A DNA stretch of 64,000 nucleotides, from assembly GCA_020205615.1 (NCBI GenBank), contig CM035162.1, positions 35,490,479-35,554,478 on the forward strand. The letters are read 5' to 3'. The notes under the pieces are model-generated. The model saw nothing but the letters and a program-made list of their open reading frames with translations. It ran no database searches and was not told the DNA's origin. Positions 10,208 through 20,780 of this stretch are shown here, in pieces. The translations under genes were made by a program, and so were the position numbers. This stretch comes from Panax quinquefolius (taxonomy: Eukaryota; Streptophyta; Magnoliopsida; Apiales; Araliaceae). Each line of letters starts with the position of its first letter. Position 1 is the stretch's first letter.

Positions 10208-10474
10208 ATTTATATATATATATATATAGCAAATAAAAACACTACTTATATTGGATATATACAAATGTTCAAGTAAGGGGGGGAAAAAAAAAGAACAAAG
10301 GTAGTTTGTGCTATTTTTTGTTGTTTTACTTCAAAGTCATCAAGAATAACTAATTTAAATCCTAGTTGCTTTGCTTTTGGTCATCACAGATTCTTTATCT
10401 TCTAGCTTGGGGAAAAAAATCTGAAAAAATTTTTAGAAAAAAGATATGAATCTCAGTTAGTATATATACGGTCC
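10208..10474. other. AT-rich spacer
   Basis: Contains a short TA tract and homopolymer runs. I see no gene or repeat. Confidence 0.5.
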
Positions 10475-10680
10475 GGATTAAGTGCATACCCCTTATCTTA
10501 CTCACTCGTGCTCACCACCTTTTAGGCGACAGTTTCGGTCATACAACCGTCGTCTATACTTTTAGCGAGGGACAACATATAGCGTCACTAAAAGTATAGA
10601 TTTATTGCGGTTGTATGATCAAACCGCAGCATCTAAAAAAATGAAAGACGGTGAAGAGTAGATAAGGGTATGACTCATCC
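10475..10680. mobile_element. Foldback MITE, 206 bp
   Basis: The ends are inverted: GGATTAAGTGCATACC...CTTATCT on the left, and GGATGAGTCATACCCTTATCT read inward from the right. Inside is a second inverted pair around TATACTTTTAGCGAGG and CACTAAAAGTATA, and a third (GGTCATACAACCG with CGGTTGTATGATC). It is non-coding. The class is uncertain and no clear target duplication was found. Confidence 0.75.
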
Positions 10681-11121
10681 TCTTCTTTCGATATATATAT
10701 ACCCAAATTTTTATAAACCTACAATCTTAAATCAAGAAAAAAATAATACTTCTTGTGTTCGTTTTTAATTGATGTTTTTTTTAATAAAAAAATCACGTAT
10801 ATTAAAAAAATCTTATTTTGTGTGATTGATTAAATTGGATGTAAAATTTGAAGTCCTTAGAATTGATATTAACAAATCTATAATTATGATAACAAGACAA
10901 AAATAAAACTCCCAGTTTTTTTTGCCTTTGTCATCAAAATAAATAACTGCCACCACCCACCTCCCATCTCCTCTACAATGGATTGTGTTAGCCAACTTTC
11001 ATTTTCTTCTTCCTTTTTTAACACAACATTCAGGCAAAGTTTTTTTAAAAAAAAAATTACTATTCAAATTAAATTATTCGGTTGTCTCATCATCCATGAC
11101 TTGATCATTCTCAGTAAAAAA
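10681..11121. other. AT-rich intergenic DNA
   Basis: Homopolymer-rich sequence with no supported gene. The short minus-strand frame at 10813-10995 has no recognisable feature. Confidence 0.5.
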
Positions 11122-11330
11122 TGTATTTGATTGCATCTTAATACATCTTAACAATTTACGTCTTAATATATCTTAACAATTCACAATTTTATATTAAGAG
11201 ATACTCTTAATAGTTAAAATACAAATATGAGTCTAAAATATTCAGAGGACCATCTTAATACAAAAATGTGGGTTGTTAAAATGCATTAATAGGTGAGGTG
11301 TTAAGATGTATTAAGATATAATCAAACACA
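11122..11330. mobile_element. MITE with about 31-bp terminal inverted repeats
   Basis: The left end TGTATTTGATTGCATCTTAA and its continuation ATACATCTTAAC match the reverse complement of the right end (TGTGTTTGATTATATCTTAA, ATACATCTTAAC). A related left end occurs at 57622. It is non-coding, and its superfamily is not assigned. Confidence 0.75.
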
Positions 11331-11379
11331 ACCTAAATCTCTCTCAAAATTATCACCAGCAAAATTAGTTGATTACAAC

Positions 11380-11755
11380 TGTTAGTAACCTTAAAGGAAA
11401 TTATATATATATTGACTTATCTCAAATAACCAGAACTGTAGAAAATATTTGTCAAGGCTAATACTTGGTACTATGTCCTTAAGACAATTATGCCTTCTGT
11501 ATGGTGCTCAAAGTTGATATCACTTGTCTCTTAGGATACAATGAGACCGTACATTTTAGCAGCACTACTAAAAGTATATTATTCGAACCAAAAGAAATGC
11601 TCTAACTCTCTCTCAAAACTAACTTAAAGAAACTGATGAAGAAATAAAGATTAGAATGCTCTATATGCTTGAAATGCTTGAGAATTGAATGATTCCAAAG
11701 GCTGCCCTCTCCTATCTATTTATAAGAGGGGTTGGTGACCCTTCGGATGGGCACT
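11380..11755 (-). repeat. Truncated 3' LTR of element G
   Basis: TGTTAGTAACC to GGATGGGCACT matches 43373-43749 of the 5' LTR with scattered differences. The remaining about 750 bp of LTR are missing. The break point joins directly to pol codons. Confidence 0.9.
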
Positions 11756-12565
11756 CAATCATATAAGCAGAAGATGTAATTTTATTAATATTGGAAGGTA
11801 CAATAGTCATTACATTCATTTTGAAGAGCCCATTGCTCATATAACCCTTCCCCACATACATCTCATTTTTAGTTAATACAAATTTGTGTGATACAAAGAC
11901 TAATTTAAATCCCTTTTGACTAAGAAAGGATCCTGACACTAAATTTTTCCTAATATCAGGCACATGGAGTACGTTGTTGAGGGTGAGTTCTTTGCTAGAT
12001 GTCATCTTCAAAATCATTTTTCCTTGTCCAGCAATCTTAAGAATTTTCCATGTATAAATGTTCTCCATTCTCAATTTCTTGATATGTGGAGAACATTTTC
12101 CTGTCGGAACATACGTGGCGGGTTGCTCCAGTATCTACCCACCATTCTCTTGGATTCTCAACCATATTTATTTCTGAAATAATCGTTAAAAGTTTCATTT
12201 CAAAAACATCTTGAAGAAGACTATCCACTTCCGTTACATTGGCTTATGCGGACTTATTATTCTAGTCTTTGCGTTTTCGACAATCCTTTGCCCTATGTCC
12301 GGGCTTGTCACAGATGTAGCATTTACCTTGGAACTTCTTATTTGTTCCTTGTTGAGGCCCATTACCAGAGAATTTTCTCTTTTTGGACTTCGGACCTTGT
12401 TCCACCACATTGGCTTTATACTCCACAAAGGTAATTCCTGTTACGATTAAGTCTTCAAGTTTCATCTCTTTGCATTTATACTTGAGATAATTTTTAAAAT
12501 CTTTCCACATAGGTGGTAGTTTTTCAATAATAGCAGGAACTTGGAAAGATTCACTTAATGACATA
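11756..12565 (-). pseudogene. gag-pol fragment of G: late gag, zinc knuckle, protease
   Basis: Read leftward from 12565: late gag (LSESFQVPAIIEKLPPMWKD), the zinc knuckle CYICDKPGHRAKDC (CX2CX4HX4C), then the protease region with WWVDTGATRHVCSD (DTGA active site). After that comes the region before integrase (KELTLNNVLHVPDIRKNLVS, YVGKGYMSNGLFKMNVM). It is characteristic of Ty1/copia Tork-like Gag-Pol. The frame breaks into overlapping pieces by small frameshifts. Integrase onward is deleted at 11755/11756, where the frame runs by chance into LTR sequence. Confidence 0.92.
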
Positions 12566-12570
12566 CCTTC
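12566..12570. other. Target-site duplication of element A, left
   Basis: CCTTC directly precedes the TGTAAG start of LTR A. The same five bases follow the element's end at 42840-42844. A 5-bp duplication is usual for Ty3/gypsy integrases. Confidence 0.93.
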
Positions 12571-13930
12571 TGTAAGACTCCAAATTATTAATAAATAAAA
12601 TTTAATTTCCTCTATTTATTATTTTGAAATAATAAGGGTTGATTTGATTAATGTGGTTAGGTATGGGTAAAATGCGCAAATATTTTAAATAAGCAAGTGG
12701 TTATAAAATATTCATTTTTTATCGGAGAATATTCGTTTGGTCGTGGAATATTCTTACTGTCGGAGAATATTCGTATGACGGCGCAGCCTTGTGTGGTCCC
12801 CATAACGGAAAGCGGTTGAATGAAGAAAACAATAAGTATAAGTTGTTTATAAATAACGGTAGTAGTTATTCACCAATTATCTTTGTTGGAATACCCGGTG
12901 GTTAAAACACGAATATCGCTGGCGTTGTTACACAAAGATAGCACACCAGTATTGCACTAATTATTGATTCTTACGTAAGAAGGCACTACTCAATAATTGT
13001 TACGATAATTTACTTTAGAAGATTTTATTTTATTGATTCAACAATTATTGCGTTGATATTTTATATTACTGTTGTTTCAATAATTGTCACTACACAGTAT
13101 TTTCCATTATCGAAGCAATAATTTATATTATATGAATAATTTTATTAGATAACATTATTGGCAATGTCTAGAAAGTTCTGTCTAAGGAGAGATTTGGTCA
13201 CCTAATTGCACGCCAGTAAGGAGAAATCCTTATTGGAAAGCCCCCTCTTTCCTGAGAACTGCCTGGTTGTCAATATTGTGATTCTGTAATATTATTTGTG
13301 AATAATTAATTATTGATTTATATGATGAGAAAAATATTCATTTTATGTGGATATAGATGGAGAAAATTTTTAAAGTGACAATTGTTGAAAATCGATATTT
13401 TATCTTTTCTGATAAAATAATATTTTATTATATTATTATAACATAATAATGATGATATTTTACAATGAATGTGGGATATATGAGTATATGAGGAGGAAGA
13501 GTATTTTTGTTGCATTAAATGATTAAAACAAGTTTTTCATGTTTGTGGACCCCATTTCTTGACTAAAATTTGATTATAGCCTGTAAAATTGCCCGTTTGT
13601 GGATTTCGATCAATTTCTGTTTGGAATTTGGAAATATTTTCTTCTGCAAAGTTCTAGAGAATAGAATTTCCTATGGAAAAGACATGAGATTTGAATTTAT
13701 CTGATAAAAGGGCTATTTATTATGAATTATTGAAGTTTTGAAGTTCTGAAATAATTATTTTTTAAAAAAGTTTTAAAATTGTTTTAAAAGAAAAACGTTT
13801 TTGAAATGTTTGTGGGCATAATTAACATTTGCTAGGTGGCTGAAATCAATTGGTAAAAGTGGGTGTAGGAATTTGTAATATAAATAATAATATTTTATTA
13901 AATTTTCTGCTTTGGTGTTCTAAGCATTTT

Positions 13931-13940
13931 CCTATAAATA
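13931..13940 (+). promoter_or_regulatory. TATA box of LTR A
   Basis: CCTATAAATA, followed by GAGTGCTTAGG. The solo LTR has CCTACAAATA at the same place (40576-40585), and LTR F has CCTATAAATA at 5933. Confidence 0.75.
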
Positions 13941-14218
13941 GAGTGCTTAGGTTAGAATTGAAAATCACACCAGAAACTAAAGTTTGCTCTCTCTTGATAT
14001 ATTGAGCGTATTCTTGTGAGTATTTTGATACTTTGAGTGTTGTTATACGGTGCAAGTTCCCTTCAACACTATATTCAGTATTCCAGCCAGAAGTACTATT
14101 CTTTCGAGGTAAGGGATATAATTTTTTTTTGAAAATGATATTATTTCTTTCAATATCATTATGTCGGAATATTGGTAAGATTTTTATTGTGAAATTCTTG
14201 TCTTTTAGTGTCGGGGTT

Positions 14219-14281
14219 ACTATTCACGTATACGACACTATTCACGTATATGGCACTATTCACGAATACGGCACTATTCAC
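14219..14281 (+). repeat. 18-bp tandem repeats in LTR A
   Basis: Three and a half copies of ACTATTCACGTATACGRC, at 14219, 14237, 14255 and (partial) 14273. The same array is in the solo LTR (40871-40933) and the A 3' LTR (41861-41923). It lies downstream of the TATA box, in the position where the F and B LTRs carry TTATTCCA hairpins. Confidence 0.93.
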
Positions 14282-14512
14282 AGAAAAATTAAATTTTTGT
14301 TTTTCCTCCAAAAATATCAATTATGGATATTAGCTTTGATTGTATCCATGTTTTGATCATTCTTGAATTTTACTCCACTATGATTATTTATGAGGTATTT
14401 TTGGACATGGATAAATCGAAATACGAATCCTTAATATTTGTTATTTTGTTTCACTGGATTCATTTCCTTTAAAATATTTTTCATCATCCTCAGTCCTAAA
14501 TGATGATATTAC

Positions 14513-14650
14513 TGAATATCTTTGGCCTGTAGTGTAAAGATGAATGATTTCTGATGAATATCTTTGGCCTGTAGTGCAAAGATGAACAAGTGTTTAGATA
14601 AACATGACCAACTGATGAATATCTTTGGCCTGTAGTGCAAAGATGAATAT
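14513..14650 (+). repeat. Three GGCCTGTAGTG-loop hairpins in LTR A
   Basis: Three near-identical units have arms ATCTTTG and CAAAGAT (the first reads TAAAGAT) around loop GCCTGTAGTG. In the middle unit the arms are 14560-14566 and 14577-14583, a perfect 7-bp stem with a 10-base loop. Other units in LTRs F and B have the same loop but different arms. Confidence 0.88.
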
Positions 14651-15191
14651 TTGATTTCTAGATATATATTGATTGATGTTACAGGGATAAAATATCGACA
14701 ATAAACTTTTAAATTCATATATAGAAGATAGTAGATTTCATTCTCTACTTAACTCTTCTAATGAATTATTATTTCCGCTGCGAATATTGATCTGAAACTT
14801 GTTGTCTATATCAAATTTTTCCCTGTTGAAGACTAACGATAATTTGTTCTATATTATCTTAGTCATAATATTCTTTACTGGGCTAGTTGAGCTCACCCTT
14901 TTCCTTTTTGTTCCATTTTTCTTCTCAGGAGGCGAGAATATAGCGAGTACTAGTCGGGGTATGGAATGAAGGTTCTAGAAAGTCGTTTTAGTAGTCCTCA
15001 CCATTTTTGTAAAATAATGTATCTATAATTGTAATGAGGACTTATTTGGGTATGAATATTGTCTAGATGACAATATTTGTATTTAAACTCACAGTTTTTA
15101 TGTTGTATTAATAAAGTTGTAGTTGTTTCTGTACCATGTATTTTGACGACTCAGAATGGGTGTTGTATACCTATTTTGGGGGTGTCACAGT

Positions 15192-15203
15192 TGGTATCAG
15201 AGC
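15192..15203 (+). promoter_or_regulatory. Primer-binding site of element A
   Basis: TGGTATCAGAGC, a full match to the initiator-Met tRNA 3' end, two bases after the LTR end. Confidence 0.95.
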
Positions 15204-15377
15204 TTAGGGATATGATCTCTGGCGGAGATCGGGGAATAGAACTAGGAGGGGAGAGACGAGTAAATCCTTTGCTAGTGTGTCCTACCTAAGCTTATTTGTT
15301 GGTCGGTCATAATATAGGGGTATTATGTGATTTGTTAATTTATTTAATTAACCCTTGTTTTATGGCAGTATTTAAGA

Positions 15378-16430
15378 ATGGCAACTGAGAATGTTAACAG
15401 TGGAGTAAATGAAACCGTGGAGACGCCTGTACTCACCAACGAGGAGAACGTGCAACAGGCTGGCAATATTCCTTGTGTGAACAACACTACTGAGCAGATG
15501 ATTGACGATGGGATGTTTAGAAGCTTTTTGCAGTTCATGCAAAATCAGACGAGGGAGACTCGTGTTCAAAATACAGGAAGAAATGATAGCAATTCACGGT
15601 TTGTCACAGCCAAGCAGTTCAAGGAGTTGGGACCACCAAAATTCTGTGGAAAGCCGGATCCGATTAAGGCGGAGACGTGGGTCAAATAAATTACCAAGAT
15701 ATTCGATGTCTTGGGATGCACAGAGGAATAGAAGGTTCCATTCGCCACCTTTATGTTCCGTAATGAGGCAGATTACTGGTGGGAATCTGTGAAGCGTACC
15801 CATCCAAATTCGCACTTAGCATGTCTTGGGAAACGTTTGAAACTATTCAATGATAAGTACTTTCACGAAAGTATTCGTCGTATGAAGGAGGTAGAGTTTA
15901 TTAGGCTGGAGCGAGAATAACATGACGGTGTCCCAATCTGAGGTTATTTCGAGAGGTTTGAAACCCAGATACGTCAATATCTCATTTCACATAAATTTTC
16001 TCTCTATTCGGATGTTGTCAATGTGGCTCAATTATTAGAGCGAGATAACGAGTACGCTCAACCGAGGGAACACAACCAGATCATACCTGGGTGTGCGGCG
16101 ATCCATCGTAACAATGATAACCAAATGAGAAAGAAAAATACTGACAAGAGCGGCAAGAACTACTCTAGTGGTAATCATGGCTATGAGAATAGAAGAAGCG
16201 AGTGGGGGAGATTTTAAAAGAGGAGATTCAACAATGACAATACGAAGACGTTAGCACCAAAGCAGACCCGGTTCCAGGGAGGAGAACGACCACCGGTCGT
16301 ATCTTATAAGTGCGAAAAGAAGGATATATCACCAAACCGCTGTCCTGACAGTTTAAGGTATGTTATAATTGTGGAAAGGAAGGACATATCGCTTGAGATT
16401 GCATTGTAGTGAAACCAAGTCCAGCGGGGA
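15378..16430 (+). pseudogene. gag of element A, disrupted
   Basis: The ATG at 15378 aligns with the gag start of B at 31756 (MATEN versus MASEN, then FKELGPPKFCG versus FKELGPPEFIG). The frame meets TAA at 15687-15689. Further gag sequence appears in other frames to about 16216 (QLLERDNEYAQPREHNQ). Two remnant zinc-knuckle motifs near 16305-16405 have lost residues. It would be the capsid protein, but it is not translatable as one chain. Confidence 0.88.
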
Positions 16431-17416
16431 TGGTGACTCAAAAGGCTGTCCCAGAAAAGTCAAAGTCAACAGTTCTTGGAAGAGCGTTTGTCGTGACCGG
16501 TCAACATGCGAGGAACCCAAACGAGGTGATTACGGGTAAGCTAATCATAAATTCATGCGAAGTTTATACCTTACTAGATACCGGTGCTACCCATTCATTT
16601 ATTTCTCATGCTTGTGCTCAACATTTAAACTTGACTCCGGAGAAATTAGACTTTGATTTATCTGTGGTGACTCCGTTAGGAGAAACTTTCATCACATCCA
16701 CTATTTATAAATCTTATTTGATCCAAGTTGGCACCATCACCTTACCTGTTGACCTTATCTCTTTAAAGATACTTGCATTTGAAGTGATTTTAGGGATTGA
16801 TTGGTTAACTACTCATCATGCCAAAATTGATTGTTTTCGTAAGGTTGTTAGTTTTCATATTCCTAACCAACCTGTTGTGCGAATTCAAGCAACTAAGCCA
16901 TTAAAATCAATCACTTTTATATCAAGTCATAAAGCTATTCATTTTTTAGAAAATGGATGTCAAGCTTTCTTATCCCATGTTATGGATTTGAATAAAAACA
17001 CGCCATATTTGAATAATATTTCTGTTGTTATTGACTTTCCTGACGTATTTCCTGAAGAACTTCCTGCCTACCCCGAACGTGAAGTTGAATTCTTTATTGA
17101 TCTTGAACCCGGTACAAAGCCAATTTCTAAAACCCCATATCGAATGGCTCCTATTGAACTTCGTGAGTTAAAGGTCCAACTACGAGGAGTTGTTGGACAT
17201 CGATTTCATTCGTCCCAGTACATCTCCTCGGGGTGTTCCTGTTTTATTCAGAAGAAGAAAGACGGAGTATGCGACTTTGTATCGACTCATCGGGAATTAA
17301 ACCATGTCACTATCAAGAATAGTATCCGCTACCTCGTATTGATGACCTATTTGACCAGTTACAAGGAGCACAATTCTTTTCAAAAATCGATCTTTGTTCT
17401 GAATATCATCAGCTGA
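16409..17416 (+). pseudogene. Protease region and start of RT, element A
   Basis: Open for about 335 codons but without a clear ATG at the left, as expected inside a Gag-Pol chain. The aspartic protease active site LLDTGATHSFI lies near codon 56, followed by ILGIDWL, typical of gypsy proteases. The linker [10 protein letters not shown] and PYRMAPIEL lead into RT. From about 17160 frameshifts spoil the RT start ([23 protein letters not shown] retains only part of the motif). Confidence 0.9.
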
Positions 17417-17844
17417 AGATTAGAACTAAGGATATTCCAAAGACTGCCTTTAGAACTCGGTACGGGCATTATGAATTCTTAGTCATGTCTTTTGGATTGA
17501 CTAATGCTCCTGCGGCTTTCATGGATAAGATGAACCGAGTATTCAAGGAATATTTGGATCAGTTCGTTGTTGTCTTTATTGATGACATCCTTATATATTC
17601 CAAAAGTCGTGAAGATCATGAGCACCATTTGAAGTTGGTACTCCAAAGGCTTCGTGAAAACAAGTTATATGCCAAGTTGAAGAAATGCGAGTTTTGGCTT
17701 GAGGAAGTAGCATTCCTTGGGAACGTGGTGTCAAAACATGGAGTATCTATTAACCCAGCGAAGATTGAAGCAATACAAAGTTGGGAACAACCGAAGTTGG
17801 TGACCGAAGTACGTAGCTTTCTAGGCTTAGCTGGTTATTATTGA
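17417..17844 (+). pseudogene. Reverse transcriptase core, element A
   Basis: The frame from 17485 gives [20 protein letters not shown] and [15 protein letters not shown], the catalytic FIDD box of gypsy RT, and then [17 protein letters not shown] and [15 protein letters not shown] at 17842-17844 replaces a codon in the usual YYRRF motif. Upstream RT motifs are frameshifted (17400-17480). Confidence 0.92.
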
Positions 17845-18360
17845 AGATTCGTGGAAGGATTTTCTCGAATCGCTACTCCATTAACTCAGCTGACTCGGAA
17901 AGATATCAAATTCATATGGAGCGAGGAATGCAAGAAGAGTTTCCAAGAGCTTAAGAGGAGACTCATTTCGGCACCTGTTTTGACCATACCATCTGGTTCG
18001 GATGGATTTGTTATCTATAGCGATGCTTCAGGCAAAGGGATAGGATGTGTTCTCATGCAACGTGGGAAATTTATAGCCTATGCCTCACGACAACTTAAAG
18101 AATATAAGAGGAATTATCCTACTTTTCATGATCTAGAAATCAAAAGTGATTTTTTGCTAAAGATCCGGAGGCACTATCTATATGGGGAGAAAGTGGAGAT
18201 ATATTCAGACCATAAAAGCCTCAAATATTTCTTCACCCAAAAGAACTCAACATGCGCAAGAACGACGTTGGCTCGAGTTGTTGAAAGACTACGACCATAC
18301 CATTCAATACCATCCTCGAAAAGCGACGTGGTAGCCGAATGCATTGAGTAGAATATCATA
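17845..18360 (+). pseudogene. RNase H, element A
   Basis: Shows [15 protein letters not shown] (first catalytic Asp) and [15 protein letters not shown]. The usual [18 protein letters not shown] stretch is altered ([17 protein letters not shown]). [17 protein letters not shown] carries the later catalytic Asp. Frame damage follows near 18240-18500. Confidence 0.9.
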
Positions 18361-18504
18361 CGCGAACGAAAAGTGCGATGTTGTCAACACAAAGGCCAAT
18401 TTGGTGTGATTTACAAAAGATGAAGATAGAATTCAAGACTCCGGGGACCCATGCAATGATTTCAAGTATACGTATAGAACCAACTTTAATCAAAAAAGTT
18501 AAAG

Positions 18505-19425
18505 TTGCTCGAAGCCACGAACCGTGAGGCGATGCGTATGAAGAAGAAAGTGCAAGAAGGTGCTATTCCAGAAGCAAGAATCGATGAAGAAGGAATACTT
18601 CGAGTCCACTCCAGACTTTGTGTTCCTAATGATTCTGATTTGAAGTACAAGATCATAATGGAGGCACACAATACACCATTTGCAATCCATCCTGGAAGTA
18701 CCAAAATGTATCGTGATTTTCGACATACATTTTGGTGGAACAATATGAAGAGAGAGATTGCAAAGTTTATCTCGAGGTATTTAACTTGTCAACGTGTAAA
18801 GGCAGAGCATCAAGTGCCTAAGGGCCCATTACAACCACTTGAGATTCTGAAATGGAAGTGGGAACACATTACCATGGATTTTGTTACGTGTCTTCCCACG
18901 GTTTCTCAAGGCATAAATGCTATTTGGGTTATTGTTGATAGATTAACTAAGTCTGCTCATTTCTTGCCGATACGGGAGACTTATTTCCTTGAACGTCTTA
19001 CTCGTATATACGTAGATGAGATTGTGAGATTGCATGGCATGCCAGTATCCATAGTTTCAGATCGTGACCCAAGATTCACTTCAAGATTTTGGGTTAGCTT
19101 GTAAAAAGCTATGGGCGCGGATTTACGATTCAGTTGGGCATACCATCCTCAAACAGACGGGCAATCAGAGAGGACTATTCAAACTCTTGAAGATCTATTA
19201 AAACTCTGTGTCCTAGACTTCAAAGGCAGTTGGGATAAGTATTTACCATTGGTGGAATTCTCCTACAACAACAGTTATCAGGCAAGTATAGGTGTGGCTC
19301 CATTCGAAGCATTGTATGGACGAAAGTGTCACTCTCCAATATGTTGGGATGAGGTGGGTGAAACAAAATTGTTGGGACCTGAGTTGGTACGTATGACTAC
19401 GGAAAAGATCCAAATAATTTGACAA
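18505..19425 (+). pseudogene. Integrase, element A
   Basis: The zinc-binding N-terminus is partly visible ([29 protein letters not shown]). The catalytic core has the three acidic residues in [21 protein letters not shown] and DGQSERTIQTLED. A TAA at 19102-19104 splits the frame after FWVSL, and a second frame continues to 19422. The 3' half is duplicated at 19821-20470. Confidence 0.93.
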
Positions 19426-20470
19426 CGTATACAAACGGCACAGGATCGACAAAAGAGTTATGCGGATCTTCATCGAAAGGACGTGGAATTTAGTATTGGG
19501 GATCATGTATTGTTGAGAGTTGCTCCATAGAAGGGAGTTACAAGATTCGGGAAAAGCGAAAAGCTCAATCCATGATTTATTGGTCCATTTCAAATTCTTG
19601 ATCGAATAGGAAATGTAGCATATAGACTCGCGTTACCTCCAAGTATGTCTCATGTTCATAATGTTTTTCACATATCTGTGCTTCGTAAATATGTGAAAGA
19701 CCCAAACCACGTTATTGAGTTAGAACCGGACGAGATAGCCGAAGACTTAACGTACGAGGAGGTACCTGTCAAGATCTTGGATAGGAAGGAGCATGTCCTA
19801 CGCACAAAGGGAGTTGGGATAAGACTATTCAAACTCTTGAAGATCTATTAAGACTCTGTGTCCTAGACTTTAAAGGGAGTTGGGATAAGTATTTACCATT
19901 GGTGGAATTCTCCTACAACAACAGTTATCAGGCAAGTATAGGTGTGGCTCCATTCGAAGCATTGTATGGACGAAAGTGTCGCTCTCCAATATATTGGGAT
20001 GAGGTGGGTGAAGCAACATTGTTGGGACCCGAGTTAGTACGTATGACTACAGAAAAGATCCAAATGATTTGACAACGTATACAAATGGCACAGGATCGAC
20101 AAAAGAGTTATGCGGATCTTCATCGAAAGGATGTGGAATTTAGTATTGGGGATTATGTATTGTTGTATGTTGCTCCATGGAAGGGAGTTACAAGATTTGG
20201 GAAGAGAGGAAAGCTCAATCCACGATTTATTAGTCCATTTCAGATTCTTGACCGAGTAGGAAATGTAGCCTATAGACTCGCGTTACCTCCAAGTATGTCT
20301 CGTGTTCATAATGTTTTTCATATATTTGTGCTACGTAAATATGTGAAAGACCCAAACCACGTTATTGAGTTAGAACCGGACGAGATAGCCAAAGACTTAA
20401 TGTATGAAGAGGTACCTGTCAAGATCTTGGATAGGAAAGAGCATGTCCTACGCACAAAGGTCATACCACA
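19171..20470 (+). repeat. 650-bp tandem duplication in pol of element A
   Basis: The stretch from ACTATTCAAACTCTTGAAG to CATGTCCTACGCACAAAGG occurs twice in a row (19173-19810 and 19823-20460, period 650). The two copies differ at several positions. At several of these (GAAGCAACATTG, GTCGCTCTCC) the second copy is closer to element B. The junction carries a stretch of about 18 bp (AAAGGGAGTTGGGATAAG) that also occurs inside each copy. Since 650 is not a multiple of 3, the duplication shifts the frame. Confidence 0.9.
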
Positions 20471-20603
20471 AGTTAAAGTTTTGTGGAGGAACCATGCTAT
20501 TGAGGAAATGACCTGGGAGTTGGAAACGGAAATGAAAGCAAGGTATCCTCATCTTTTCGAAACACCAGGTACGTACGTCAATTTCGAGGACGAAATTTTA
20601 TAA
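20085..20603 (+). pseudogene. Pol C-terminus with chromodomain, element A
   Basis: The second copy of the duplicated segment is open for 172 codons. It has the integrase C-terminal part (RQKSYADLHRKDVEFSIGDYVLL, GKLNPRFISPFQILDRVGNVAYRL), then RVHNVFHIFVLRKYVKDPNH. It ends in a chromodomain-like tail (KVLWRNHAIEEMTWELETEM, RYPHLF). Such tails in Tekay chromoviruses are thought to steer integration to heterochromatin. The first copy (19645-19851) is cut before the tail. Confidence 0.92.
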
Positions 20604-20614
20604 GGAGGGGAGGT
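20602..20614 (+). promoter_or_regulatory. Polypurine tract of element A
   Basis: AAGGAGGGGAGG just before the TGTAAG start of the 3' LTR; primes plus-strand DNA synthesis in LTR elements. Confidence 0.85.
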
Positions 20615-20780
20615 TGTAAGACCCCAAATTATTAATAAATGAAATTTAATTTCCTCTATTTATTATTTTGAAATAGTAAGGGTTGATTTGATTAATGTGG
20701 TTAGTTATGGGTAAAATGCGCAAATATTTTAAATAAGCAAGTGATTATAAAATATTCATTTTTTATCGGAGAATATTCGT
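20615..20780 (+). repeat. 3' LTR of element A, first 166 bp
   Basis: TGTAAGACCCC through TCGGAGAATATTCGT matches 12571-12741 of the 5' LTR. At ATTCGT (20775-20780) it switches to B-type LTR sequence. The later part of this LTR reappears at 39137. Confidence 0.9.

Larger units (their letters stand above)
12571..15189 (+). repeat. 5' LTR of element A
   Basis: A 2,619-bp LTR starting TGTAAGACTCC and ending GGTGTCACA, followed by the primer-binding site. The TATA box is at 13931-13940, an 18-bp tandem repeat at 14219-14281, and three GGCCTGTAGTG-loop hairpins at 14513-14650. Confidence 0.93.
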
